Assembly: GCA_021813195.1 (NCBI GenBank)
Contig: JAKALI010000036.1
Location: forward strand, 1-16,335
Origin: Pseudomonadota bacterium
GTDB taxonomy: Bacteria; Pseudomonadota; Alphaproteobacteria; Rhizobiales; Hyphomicrobiaceae
DNA length: 16,335 bases
Direction of reading: 5' to 3'
The notes beneath the pieces are model-generated. The model worked only from the letters and a program-made list of their open reading frames with translations. It ran no database searches and had not been told where the DNA came from. Positions 1 through 9,346 of this stretch are shown piece by piece (the first letter of the stretch is position 1; the number at the start of each line of letters is the position of its first letter). Position numbers and translations under genes: made by a program.

Positions 1-939
1 GTCGATCCGTTCCTCGATGACCTTGTCTCCGGTCGCGGCGTGAACTGCACACCACCCTGTGTCTTTCAAACCCCAAGCCGACGTGTAGATGGCGTAACAA
101 AGCCCGCGGCGCTCCCTGATTTCCTGGAACAAACGCGACGACATCCCCCCGCCGAGCACCCCCGATAAGACTTGGGCAGCAAAGAATTCCACCTTTCGGT
201 AGGAGGGGCTATGAAAACCCATGACAACGTGTGCTTGCTCAAAGCGGCGCGGGCTCGCGCGCACGCCCCCCCGGTACGCGGCGGGATCTTCGAATCCCTC
301 ACACCCCCCACTGAGCCCCCCGAATAGGGCTTCAGCGTGGCGAACGATGTCGTCATGCCTGAGAGCACCGGCTCCCGCCACAATCATGTTGCTCGGCCGG
401 TAATGGTCCCGAAGAAATGCTGTGAGATCGTCGGGCGTGATCGCTCTGACTGTGCGCGGCGTGCCCAGAATGGTTCGGCCCGCCGCCTGCTGTGGATAAG
501 CGGCATCGTGAGCGAGATCGTAGGCGATATCGTCCGGACTGTCCTGGGTGGCAGCTATCTCTTGCAGAATGACCTCGCGCTCCTTGACGAGTTCAGCTTC
601 CGCAAACACCGGATTCTGTAGAATATCGGCGATGATTTGCAGTGCCAGGCCTTCGTCGCCGCCAAGAACGCGTGCGTAATATGCTGTCGTCTCCTGACCG
701 GTCGCGGCATTGAGATCTCCTCCGACCGCCTCGATCTCCTCCGCAATTTGCTGCGCGGACCGGCTTGCCGTACCTTTGAAGGCCATGTGCTCCAACAGAT
801 GCGATAGGCCGTGCTGGTGAGGACGCTCGTGCCGGGCACCAACCCCCACCCACACGCCCAGCGACGACGTTTCCATGTGGGGCATGGTCTCGGTCACGAC
901 AACGAGGCCATTGGCAAGCCGCGTAAACTCGGCACTCAT
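1..939 (-). CDS. M16 family zinc metallopeptidase (processing-peptidase-like), 3' end outside window
   Basis: The 313 codons visible are the N-terminal three quarters of an M16 (pitrilysin/insulinase) peptidase of the roughly 420-residue bacterial type. The inverted zinc motif HLLEH lies at residues 47-51, with E50 as the catalytic base. The third zinc ligand is E127, in REVILQEI, 76 residues after H51 as the family expects. The motif GGGMSSRLFQEIRERRG, present in bacterial relatives of the mitochondrial processing peptidase, is intact. No signal peptide is seen, so the protein is probably cytoplasmic; its substrate cannot be told from sequence. The ATG overlaps the thrC stop as ATGA, with AAGG nine bases upstream, so it is probably translationally coupled to thrC. 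The C-terminal domain runs off the left edge. Family is certain, biological role is not. Confidence 0.93.
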   Translation of the reverse strand, partial: MSAEFTRLANGLVVVTETMPHMETSSLGVWVGVGARHERPHQHGLSHLLEHMAFKGTASRSAQQIAEEIEAVGGDLNAATGQETTAYYARVLGGDEGLALQIIADILQNPVFAEAELVKEREVILQEIAATQDSPDDIAYDLAHDAAYPQQAAGRTILGTPRTVRAITPDDLTAFLRDHYRPSNMIVAGAGALRHDDIVRHAEALFGGLSGGCEGFEDPAAYRGGVRASPRRFEQAHVVMGFHSPSYRKVEFFAAQVLSGVLGGGMSSRLFQEIRERRGLCYAIYTSAWGLKDTGWCAVHAATGDKVIEERID

Positions 940-2351
940 CGCGCAGCACCTTCACCAGCACGCGAAACCGACCTGACAAAGGCTTGCACGGCCCGCACGT
1001 CGTTGGCGAGCACACGAAATCGTTCCGGTGCCGTCATCAAGCCCGACAGACGGTCGGGCAATCGCGGGCGCGAGCCGGTCAACTGCTCCATGCTGTCGGG
1101 GAACTTTGCTGGATGTGCGGTCGCCAGGACGACGCGCGGCACATGGGGCTTAGCACTGCAGGCCCTTTCGGCAGCGACAAAGCCGCAGGCCGTATGGGGA
1201 TCCATCACGTAGGCGCTGTTTTGGGCCACACTGCGGATAGCCTGGGCCACGTCCCCTTCATTCGCCGCGGCGGCAGAGAAATCGCGTCTCACAGCTTGGG
1301 CCACGGTTGATCCAAGCTCAAAGCGTCGCGATTGAGCAAGAGACGCCATCATCGCGCGCACGTGTGCCGGATCCCGCCCCGTGGCCTCGAACAGATAACG
1401 TTCGAAGTTGGAGGAGATCTGGATATCCATCGACGGCGAAGAGGTCGCGCGCACCTCGCGCATCTCATAAACGCCGGTACTTAGGGTGCGCGGTAGAATA
1501 TCGTTCTCGTTGGATGCGATCACGAGATCAGCGATCGGAAGTCCCATGCGACGAGCCACATAACCGGCGAAGATGTCGCCAAAATTCCCAGTCGGCACCG
1601 AGAAGGCGATCTCACGGCCCGGCGCTCCGAGAGCAACCGCGGCCACGAAGTAGTATGTCACCTGGGCGACGATGCGACCCCAATTGATGGAGTTGACCCC
1701 CGACAGCCGTAGCTGATCCCGAAAGGCATGATCGTTGAACATCGCCTTCACAAGCGCTTGACAGTCGTCGAACGTGCCTTCAATGGCGACCGCATGCACG
1801 TTCGCTTCCGAAGGCGTCGTCATCATGCGACGCTGCACATCCGACACGCGGCCGTGCGGGAACAGGATCACGACATCGGTGCGCGCGCGACCTCGGAAAG
1901 CTTCGATCGCCGCGCCGCCGGTGTCTCCGGACGTCGCGCCGACGATCATGACGCGCTCGGATCGCTCCTCAAGCACATGATCGATCAGTCGCGCCAGAAG
2001 CTGCATCGCCACGTCTTTGAACGCGAGGGTGGGACCGTGGAACAGCTCCAGGACGAACGTTGCAGCATCGAGTTGCGCAAGCGGCGTCACAGCGGCGTGG
2101 CCAAATGTGCTGTAAGCTTCGCGCGTCATGTGGGCCAGCGTCTCCGGCGCGATGTCATCGCCGATGAAGGCGCCCGTCACGCGAGCGGCCACCTCGCAGA
2201 AAGGCTGGCCCGCGAAGTCAGCGATCTCCTCGCGTGTGAAGACTGGCCAGTGGTCGGGCACATAAAGCCCGCCGTCACGGGCCAAGCCTGTAAGAAGCGC
2301 ATCCTTGAAGTTGAGGATGGGGGCTTCACCTCGAGTGGAAACATACGGCAC
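936..2351 (-). CDS. thrC: Threonine synthase
   Basis: PLP enzyme that converts O-phospho-L-homoserine to L-threonine, the last step of threonine synthesis in the cytosol. The N-terminus YVSTRGEAPILNFKDALLTG and the PLP-lysine motif FHGPTLAFKD (K112 with the start used here) are diagnostic. SGDTGGAA and SVPTGNFGDI further on fit the cofactor and phosphate contacts. I chose the GTG at 2351, giving 471 residues, because family members begin about two residues before YVSTRGEAP. An in-frame TTG at 2393 would add 14 residues without family support. Neither start has a good Shine-Dalgarno, so the start is the weakest part of this call. The gene lies about 130 bases after SURF1 and overlaps the M16 peptidase start by 4 bases. 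No thrA or thrB is in view. Confidence 0.95.
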   Translation of the reverse strand: MPYVSTRGEAPILNFKDALLTGLARDGGLYVPDHWPVFTREEIADFAGQPFCEVAARVTGAFIGDDIAPETLAHMTREAYSTFGHAAVTPLAQLDAATFVLELFHGPTLAFKDVAMQLLARLIDHVLEERSERVMIVGATSGDTGGAAIEAFRGRARTDVVILFPHGRVSDVQRRMMTTPSEANVHAVAIEGTFDDCQALVKAMFNDHAFRDQLRLSGVNSINWGRIVAQVTYYFVAAVALGAPGREIAFSVPTGNFGDIFAGYVARRMGLPIADLVIASNENDILPRTLSTGVYEMREVRATSSPSMDIQISSNFERYLFEATGRDPAHVRAMMASLAQSRRFELGSTVAQAVRRDFSAAAANEGDVAQAIRSVAQNSAYVMDPHTACGFVAAERACSAKPHVPRVVLATAHPAKFPDSMEQLTGSRPRLPDRLSGLMTAPERFRVLANDVRAVQAFVRSVSRAGEGAAR

Positions 2352-2480
2352 GGAATGCTTTGCTTTCTTCAGATGGAATTGAGAGTGAGCCAAGCCTAAG
2401 GCGCGTCGCCGACCGCCACAACCCCAGCGTTGCCGACATCAAGCCGAAGCGTGAGAGGCCGGCCGTCACGCGAGGAATGC

Positions 2481-3227
2481 TCACGTCGAGGATGGCCGCA
2501 GACGGCTCATGGCGAACATGACGTAGATAGCGAGAAGAGCGATCGCGAGACCGAACCAGGTCAAGGCGTATTCCAAATGACGGTTGGGGAGGTCCAGGCG
2601 CGTTGGGCTACCCTGCGGCCATCCTCCCGGCGCGGCGAGTGTTGCGTCGAGGAAGAGGCGCAGTTGCGGCGGTGGCGCGCTAAAATGGTGCGCGATCATC
2701 CCGTCGTAATCGCGCCAGAACCACAACCGATTGCCCGCGTCATAGGCCGGCGTGAACAGGCGAGGCTCGTCGAGGGTCCGCACGAGCCCATAAATCTCCG
2801 TCGGCCCGCTCTCTAATCCTTCCGCACGCGAGGCAGGATCGCGCTTGGCATCTGGAACGAAGCCGCGATTGACCAGGACAATGCGCCCGCTGGCGAGCTC
2901 AAATGGGGTCACGACGTGGACGCCGGGACCCAATGCCGGATCGGGCGCGTAGATGTAGCTTTCTTTGTCGTGATGAAAATGCCCCTGTGCGGAGACGGCC
3001 AGATACTCCAGATCGTGTGCTGGCTTGGAGAGATCGCCGTCCGGGCCAAGCAAAGTTTCAATGGCAACGGGAGGAGCCTTGGCGCGGGCGGCAAGGTCGC
3101 GCAGCAAGCCCTCTTTCCACTGCCGCCGGTCGAGCTGCCACAGCCCAAGCCCGATCAGGACCGGCAGCATGACAGCGACCATCAGCGTAGGAACGAGCAA
3201 GCGACGCTCTGCGAGGCGGTTCAGCAT
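2481..3227 (-). CDS. SURF1 family cytochrome c oxidase assembly protein
   Basis: A 248-residue inner-membrane protein of the SURF1/Shy1 family, which helps place heme a in subunit I of aa3 oxidases. It has the family's two-helix layout: an N-terminal TM at about 11-30 followed by LGLWQLDRRQWK, a large periplasmic domain, and a C-terminal TM at about 219-240 introduced by the conserved HLEYALTWFGLA (H217). Length is normal for bacterial members. The ATG at 3227 begins 10 bases after the DUF983 stop, with a distant GGAG inside the preceding gene, so translation is likely coupled. It is the last gene in the run with an obvious oxidase role; thrC follows about 130 bases later. Bacterial genes of this type are variously called surf1 or shy1, so I leave the symbol empty. 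Confidence 0.95.
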   Translation of the reverse strand: MLNRLAERRLLVPTLMVAVMLPVLIGLGLWQLDRRQWKEGLLRDLAARAKAPPVAIETLLGPDGDLSKPAHDLEYLAVSAQGHFHHDKESYIYAPDPALGPGVHVVTPFELASGRIVLVNRGFVPDAKRDPASRAEGLESGPTEIYGLVRTLDEPRLFTPAYDAGNRLWFWRDYDGMIAHHFSAPPPQLRLFLDATLAAPGGWPQGSPTRLDLPNRHLEYALTWFGLAIALLAIYVMFAMSRLRPSST

Positions 3228-3237
3228 CGAATAACTA

Positions 3238-3603
3238 TCAAGGCTCCTGCAGTCGGCCCTCTTCCGCCTTATGGCGATACTGGAGTGCGATCAGCAGCGC
3301 CTTTAAGAACCGCAGCAGGCCAAGGGCGAGCACCGGCGTCACGACACCCCAGAGAACGAGGTGAACCCACCAAGGCGGCAGAACGGCGAACTCAAACCAT
3401 AAGGCCGCGCCGAGCACAACGAAGCCGAGAATGAAGATGGCAAAAATGGCTGGACCATCCCCGGTATCGATGAAGGAATAGTCGAGGCCGCAGTGCGTGC
3501 AACGTTCGCGCAGCACGAGCACTTGCCGAAACAAAGAACCTTGGCCGCAGCGCGGACAACGCGCATAAGCCGCAGCGTGGCTGACGGACACGGGTTGGTC
3601 CAT
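3238..3603 (-). CDS. DUF983 zinc-ribbon membrane protein
   Basis: A 121-residue protein matching the DUF983 family. A cytoplasmic zinc ribbon comes first (CPRC at 16-19 and CTHC at 35-38), then FIDTGDGPAIF, then two TM helices at about 52-72 and 78-102, and a short basic and acidic tail. Family members are typically found beside aa3-oxidase assembly genes in alphaproteobacteria, but their function is not established. A role in oxidase biogenesis is an inference from location only. I chose the ATG at 3603 because a GGAG lies 10 bases upstream and it begins shortly before the zinc ribbon. The open frame extends upstream to 3756, but that part overlaps coxC and has no family character. It sits 124 bases after coxC, past a strong hairpin, and 10 bases before SURF1. 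Confidence 0.88.
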   Translation of the reverse strand: MDQPVSVSHAAAYARCPRCGQGSLFRQVLVLRERCTHCGLDYSFIDTGDGPAIFAIFILGFVVLGAALWFEFAVLPPWWVHLVLWGVVTPVLALGLLRFLKALLIALQYRHKAEEGRLQEP

Positions 3604-3669
3604 GCGAGCGGATCTCCGTCGTTGGTGGCAGCCAAAAAGCCTCTGTCGAACGCCATGATATATAGCAGA

Positions 3670-3690
3670 GGGGCGGCCTTCAGCCGCCCC
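3670..3690 (-). other. Perfect 8-bp hairpin in the coxC-DUF983 gap
   Basis: The arms GGGGCGGC and GCCGCCCC are perfectly complementary around a 5-base loop. The hairpin lies 38 bases after the coxC stop and 66 bases before the DUF983 start. In the minus-strand transcript it is followed by CTCTGCTATATATC rather than a U-run. It is therefore not a classical intrinsic terminator. It is more likely a partial terminator, an RNA 3'-end stabiliser or a processing site that separates coxC from the assembly genes downstream. The structure is seen directly; its role is inferred. Confidence 0.5.
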
Positions 3691-3727
3691 CGCCCAATAC
3701 AAAATTGTTGCTTCGACGAGAAAGCCG

Positions 3728-4684
3728 TCAATGCACGCCCGGATTGGGGCCTGCACCCCATACGTAAATGCACGCGAAGAGAAACAGCCACACGACGTCG
3801 ACGAAGTGCCAGTACCAGGCGGCCGCTTCGAAGCCGAAGTGTTGCTTGGGCGTGAAATGGCCAGCCATAGCTCGGAACAGGCACACGAGGAGGAAAATCG
3901 TGCCGATGATCACGTGGGCGCCGTGGAAGCCGGTCGCCATGAAGAACGTCGAACCGTACGAGTGCCCCCCGAAGGTAAACGCCGCATGGCCGTACTCAAT
4001 CGCTTGCAACACGGTGAACAGCGCGCCCAAGCCGACCGTGAGCGCGAGACCGACGATGAGCTGGCCGCGCTCATTCTTCAGCAGGGCATGATGGGCCCAT
4101 GTCACCGTGCAGCCCGAGAGCAGCAACACGAGGGTGTTGACGAGCGGCAGACCCCAGGGATCGAAGGTTCCCTTGAAATAGCCCTCAGCAGGCGCGCCGG
4201 TCGCAGGAATTACGGCGTTGGTGCTCTCAACGGGAACAGGAGGCCACTGCGCACCGAAGAGTTCGGAGCGTTTCACCATACCCAAACCTTCTTTGACGTT
4301 CTCGATAGTGTAAACGTCATTAGGGAAAAGGGCGTGATCGAAGTAGGCCCAGAACCAGGCAACGAAGAACATCACCTCCGAGGCGATGAACAAAATCATC
4401 CCGTAGCGCAGATGCAGCTGAACGACCGGCGTGTGATGGCCGCCATGAGCTTCGCGAATGACGTCGCGCCACCACAGGAAGGCGACCGTGCACAGCATCA
4501 GCATGCCAGTGAGAAACACCCATGGCCCGTGAAGTCCGAACATGCCACCTTGACCGTCGGCCGTCGTACGCATCCATGCGATTGCGCCGATTGCTGTGAT
4601 TAAAGCACCAATCGCCGACATGAGCGGCCAGGGACTGGGGTCTACGAGATGATAATCATGATGTTTGGTCTGCGATGATGCCAT
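3728..4684 (-). CDS. coxC: Cytochrome c oxidase subunit III
   Basis: Subunit III of the aa3 oxidase, a seven-helix inner-membrane protein that stabilises subunit I and supports proton uptake. The chain is 318 residues. The N-terminal HDYHLVDPSPWPL, the helix III motif ASEVMFFVAWFWAYF with membrane glutamate E103, and the final helix YWHFVDVVWLFLF are all typical. A loop between helices III and IV (about 118-175) makes it somewhat longer than the most compact homologues. The start ATG at 4684 has GGAG six bases upstream, a near-ideal Shine-Dalgarno. It follows ctaG after a 131-base gap in which I see no gene. The histidine-rich start (KHHDYH) is common in this subunit. Also known as ctaE in some species. 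Confidence 0.97.
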   Translation of the reverse strand: MASSQTKHHDYHLVDPSPWPLMSAIGALITAIGAIAWMRTTADGQGGMFGLHGPWVFLTGMLMLCTVAFLWWRDVIREAHGGHHTPVVQLHLRYGMILFIASEVMFFVAWFWAYFDHALFPNDVYTIENVKEGLGMVKRSELFGAQWPPVPVESTNAVIPATGAPAEGYFKGTFDPWGLPLVNTLVLLLSGCTVTWAHHALLKNERGQLIVGLALTVGLGALFTVLQAIEYGHAAFTFGGHSYGSTFFMATGFHGAHVIIGTIFLLVCLFRAMAGHFTPKQHFGFEAAAWYWHFVDVVWLFLFACIYVWGAGPNPGVH

Positions 4685-4815
4685 GGTCGTCTCCGTCTCG
4701 TCCCCGTAGATGTTGATATCGCCCGGTCGCCCGGTTGTCTTTCCCGTTTCAAACGCTCTCCGCGTCCCGACTATCTGCGCCGTCTCGCACCGTGATCAGC
4801 CGCTCACCTTTTCTC

Positions 4816-5424
4816 TCAGCCCCCGCCTTTACCCAGCTCGCCGTCTCCCCGCGCTGCCTGCCGATCCAGCCCCTTGGTCGCCATCGGATAGAACGTGTAG
4901 GACAGTGTGATTTGGCGGATCCGCGCTGCGTCGGGATCTTTGACGAGACCAGGATCGACGAAGAATGACACCGGCATCTCAACCGACTCACCCGGCTCAA
5001 GCGTCTGCTCGGTGAAGCAGAAACACTCGATTTTACTGAAATGGAGCCCGGCGGCATCTGGGGCAACATTGTAGGTCGCCGTTCCCGACACAGGTTTATC
5101 GGTGGTGTTGGTCGCGCGATAGAAGGCCAACACGTTCTCGCCGATCTTCGCTTCGATCGTGCGTTGGACAGGCTCAAATTTCCATCCGAAGCCCGGAGCC
5201 ACGTTGGCATCGAAACGAACTGTGATCGTACGATCAAGCGTGGTCTCCGATGGCGCGGCAGCGCGCTGGGTCGTGCCGCCAAATCCTGTGACTTGGCAAA
5301 ACATCTGATACAATGGAACAGCGGCGTAGGCCGCACCGACCATCGTGAGTGCACCAGCCACGCACGCCAAAGCCACCGTCTTGTTGCGGCGCGCTTCGAG
5401 TGATGTCGGTGCGGTCTGTGTCAT
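4816..5424 (-). CDS. ctaG: Cytochrome c oxidase assembly protein CtaG (Cox11 family, Cu_B insertion)
   Basis: A 202-residue Cox11-type copper chaperone that delivers copper to the Cu_B site of subunit I. One TM helix (about 17-36) anchors a periplasmic immunoglobulin-like domain. The copper-binding pair is in IECFCFTEQ (C134 and C136), and the third conserved cysteine is C43 in LYQMFCQVTGFGGTT. PVSFFVDP and ITLSYTFYP near the end also match the family. I used the ATG at 5424 because it follows GAGAGGA and leaves a short basic tail before the TM; the open frame extends to 5523 but that part overlaps coxF. It starts 17 bases after the coxF stop, within the oxidase run. Confidence 0.96.
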   Translation of the reverse strand: MTQTAPTSLEARRNKTVALACVAGALTMVGAAYAAVPLYQMFCQVTGFGGTTQRAAAPSETTLDRTITVRFDANVAPGFGWKFEPVQRTIEAKIGENVLAFYRATNTTDKPVSGTATYNVAPDAAGLHFSKIECFCFTEQTLEPGESVEMPVSFFVDPGLVKDPDAARIRQITLSYTFYPMATKGLDRQAARGDGELGKGGG

Positions 5425-5441
5425 CTTTGAGAAGATTCCTC

Positions 5442-5630
5442 TCAAATGGGTCTGTTGAAGACGTTGCCGCCGAGACGCACGATCGTTGCCGCATAGAACA
5501 TGATCACGAGCAGTCCCAGACATACTGCGATGGCGATGGAGCGCATGCGCTGCCGTCGCGCTTGATCCGCCGCATCCTGTGCACTCGCGGGTTTGTCATC
5601 TTGCGACACCATGTCGGAAATCGGCCTCAT
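5442..5630 (-). CDS. coxF: CoxF-like small one-TM oxidase-locus protein
   Basis: A 62-residue protein with a polar N-terminus ([16 protein letters not shown]), one TM helix at about 30-50 ([20 protein letters not shown]) and a short tail ending [11 protein letters not shown]. Small proteins of this shape, ending FYAxTIVxLG...NRP, sit between ctaB and ctaG in many rhizobial oxidase loci and are annotated CoxF; their molecular function is not established. The ATG at 5630 overlaps the ctaB stop as ATGA, which supports this start and translational coupling. An internal ATG at 5612 would give 56 residues. It is easily missed because a much longer spurious open frame covers it. The family match is from memory of the tail motif and gene position. 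Confidence 0.82.
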   Translation of the reverse strand: MRPISDMVSQDDKPASAQDAADQARRQRMRSIAIAVCLGLLVIMFYAATIVRLGGNVFNRPI

Positions 5631-6574
5631 GCGAGTAGTCGCCAAACCGCGCTCTCTGTGAGCAACACGGCGAACAGGACGTAAAGATAGAGGATCGAGA
5701 ACCAAAACAGACGCTTGCACGCCTGATCGGCTTCGCGGCCCTCGCGGATGCGCCAAACATTGATAGCCAGGGCCAGGAAGACGGCGCCCAGCACGATCGA
5801 GGCTGCGCCATAGGCCCAGCCGCCGAGCCCGATGAACACGGGAACCACGGCCAGCGGCACCAGAACGATTGAATAGGCGAGGATCTGATTGCGCGTCGCA
5901 TCGGGGCCAGCCACGACCGGCAGCATCGGCATGCCCACGCGTTCGTAGTCCCGCAACCGCAGGAGCGCCAGCGACCAGAAGTGTGGCGGTGTCCACAAGA
6001 AAATGATCAAGAAGAGCAACAGGCTCTCGAAGCTGACGTCCCCTGTGACCGCGGCCCAACCGATCATCGGCGGGAATGCGCCGGCCGCTCCACCGATCAC
6101 AATGTTCTGCGGCGTACGCCGCTTCAGCCACATGGTGTAAATGAACAGGTAGTAGGCAATGGTCAATGCCAGTAGGGCGCCCGCGACCCAATTCACGAGA
6201 ACGCCAAGAGTCATCACCGACAACACGGAGAGGACCGCACCAAATTGGAGGGCCTCTTGCGGGGTCACGCGACCACGAGGAATGGGACGCGCTGCCGTTC
6301 GGGCCATGTATTGGTCGATGTCAGCATCGTACCACATGTTGAGCGCGCCCGAAGCGCCGGCGCCGATCGAGATGGCGATGATGGCGATTAGGGCGAGCAC
6401 GGGATGTAGGTCGCCAGGCGCAGCCACCATGCCGGCGAGTGCCGTCAGGATCACGAGCGTCATGACCCGCGGCTTCATCAGGGTTATAAACTCACCGACC
6501 CCCGGTTCTGTGAGGGTCTGAGCCGCATCGCGAACCGAATGGACCGCGCTCGGGCTTGTGGACGCTCCTGACAT
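5627..6574 (-). CDS. ctaB: Protoheme IX farnesyltransferase (heme O synthase)
   Basis: A UbiA-superfamily prenyltransferase of the inner membrane that attaches a farnesyl group to heme b, giving heme O, the precursor of heme a. The chain is 315 residues with about eight to nine TM helices. The first aspartate-rich motif is [20 protein letters not shown] (N79, D83 and D87 in N-x3-D-x3-D). The second polar loop carries [15 protein letters not shown], and [11 protein letters not shown] is also conserved. The first 25 residues are polar. It starts 166 bases after coxA across a structured gap and shares ATGA with coxF. No heme a synthase (ctaA) is in this window; an aa3 oxidase would need it elsewhere in the genome. 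Confidence 0.97.
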   Translation of the reverse strand: MSGASTSPSAVHSVRDAAQTLTEPGVGEFITLMKPRVMTLVILTALAGMVAAPGDLHPVLALIAIIAISIGAGASGALNMWYDADIDQYMARTAARPIPRGRVTPQEALQFGAVLSVLSVMTLGVLVNWVAGALLALTIAYYLFIYTMWLKRRTPQNIVIGGAAGAFPPMIGWAAVTGDVSFESLLLFLIIFLWTPPHFWSLALLRLRDYERVGMPMLPVVAGPDATRNQILAYSIVLVPLAVVPVFIGLGGWAYGAASIVLGAVFLALAINVWRIREGREADQACKRLFWFSILYLYVLFAVLLTESAVWRLLA

Positions 6575-6599
6575 GCTAAAAGGCCGCTCCGTTCAACAC

Positions 6600-6730
6600 C
6601 CAGGACCCATCCTGGCTTTGCTGTGGTGACTGCAAGACCACCGAACCTGGCGGTCGTGGGGGCGACCCGGCCTGTGCAGGTCGCCCGCCGCTGAGGCATG
6701 GGGAAGGCGCCGGGGCCCTGGAGCCTCGGC
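6600..6730 (-). other. Structured coxA-ctaB intercistronic gap with three inverted repeats
   Basis: The 166 bases between coxA and ctaB hold three separate hairpin-forming repeats. The first is 6600-6605 with 6610-6615 (6 bp, 4-base loop). The second is 6660-6667 with 6679-6686 (8 bp, 11-base loop). The third is 6709-6716 with 6723-6730 (8 bp with one G-U, 6-base loop), which begins 10 bases after the coxA stop. None is followed by a U-run on the minus strand. This layout would suit mRNA stabilisation or partial termination that makes coxBA more abundant than the assembly genes. The pairing is read directly; the role is inferred. Confidence 0.4.
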
Positions 6731-6740
6731 ACCTCAACGC

Positions 6741-8393
<1,653 letters not shown>

Positions 8394-8440
8394 TCAGGTT
8401 TCGTGGACGGCGTTGATCCCGCCCGCTGACAGAGTTTGAG

Positions 8441-9346
8441 TTAATTGGCCGATGCATCGGCGACCGACGTCAATCCGGCCTGCTCCAGAGCGACGCGATC
8501 GAGGATTTCCTTGGCGCGCTTGCGATCCTTGGCCTGCATCGCCCCTGCCCACTCGTCGAAGACTTCCTGCTTCACGACGCGGACTCCGATCGGCATGAAG
8601 GCATGATTGAGACCGCACAACTCCGAGCACTGGCCGTAGAAAATGCCTTCCTTCTCGGCACGGAACCACGTCGACGTTAGGCGTCCTGGAACGGCGTCGA
8701 TTTTGGAGCCGAACGACGGAATGGTCCAATTGTGGATGACGTCGTTCGAAGTGACGAGAACGTGCACGACCTTGTTGACCGGCACGACGATCTCGTTGTC
8801 CACGGCGAGCAACCGCGGCGTCGGCAGACCCTTCTTGTTCTTCTCGGCCACTTCCTCATCCGACAGCATGTTCGACGTGATCGTGAAACCGCCCTGATCC
8901 GGATACTCATGCTCCCAGAACCAAGCGTTGCCGATGGCTTTAACCGTCAGATCGGGCTTGGGGTAAGTGTACTGCAGCATGAGCAGCTTGAAAGACGGGA
9001 TCGCGATCGCGACGAGAATGAGGATCGGCACCACCGTCCATGCCACTTCGAGCAGCGTATTGTGGGTAGTCTTCGACGGCGTTGGGTTGGCAGACTCCCG
9101 AAAACGCACCATCACGTAGATTAAGAGAGCCAGCACGAACAGTGCGATGGCGATGATGATGATATTGACGAAATCATAGAAGCTATGAATGTCGCGCGCG
9201 ACTTCCGTAGCCGGCGCCGCCAGTCCGATTTGGCCATGGTACGGTTGACCGAGGCCGGGCTCGACGGCCAGCGCTGGATCAATCCAGATGCCGAAAAGCG
9301 CTAAGAGCGCCGCCACTGGAACCAGCTTCAGAAGTCTCGATGTCAT
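8441..9346 (-). CDS. coxB: Cytochrome c oxidase subunit II
   Basis: The 301-residue electron-entry subunit. A signal peptide (about 1-27, cleavage near ALA) precedes two TM helices (about 60-80 and 102-122) and a periplasmic cupredoxin domain. The Cu_A site is complete: H205 (DVIHNW), then C240, E242, C244, H248 and M251 in GQCSELCGLNHAFMPI. Aromatic residues for cytochrome c electron entry are in AWFWEHEYP. E100 in LLEVAWTVVP is the glutamate near the K-channel mouth. No cytochrome c domain is fused at the C-terminus, so this is the plain type. The ATG at 9346 has GGGGAG eight bases upstream. It is the first gene of the oxidase run, so the promoter should lie in the long gap beyond 9347. Confidence 0.98.
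   Translation of the reverse strand: MTSRLLKLVPVAALLALFGIWIDPALAVEPGLGQPYHGQIGLAAPATEVARDIHSFYDFVNIIIIAIALFVLALLIYVMVRFRESANPTPSKTTHNTLLEVAWTVVPILILVAIAIPSFKLLMLQYTYPKPDLTVKAIGNAWFWEHEYPDQGGFTITSNMLSDEEVAEKNKKGLPTPRLLAVDNEIVVPVNKVVHVLVTSNDVIHNWTIPSFGSKIDAVPGRLTSTWFRAEKEGIFYGQCSELCGLNHAFMPIGVRVVKQEVFDEWAGAMQAKDRKRAKEILDRVALEQAGLTSVADASAN

Noticed and set aside
1728..2399. A 223-codon plus-strand frame opposite thrC
   Set aside because: It is the antisense shadow of thrC; the His/Arg-rich translation is typical of such shadows.
4720..4740. Tandem 8-base repeat CGCCCGGT upstream of coxC
   Set aside because: Only two copies in GC-rich DNA between ctaG and coxC; likely chance.
5442..6191. A 249-codon minus-strand frame ending in the coxF sequence
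   Set aside because: Only its last 62 codons look like a protein; the rest overlaps ctaB antiphase. I annotated just the coxF part.
6484..6732. A possible small gene between coxA and ctaB
   Set aside because: It overlaps the ctaB start, has no recognisable motif, and the gap is better explained by hairpins.
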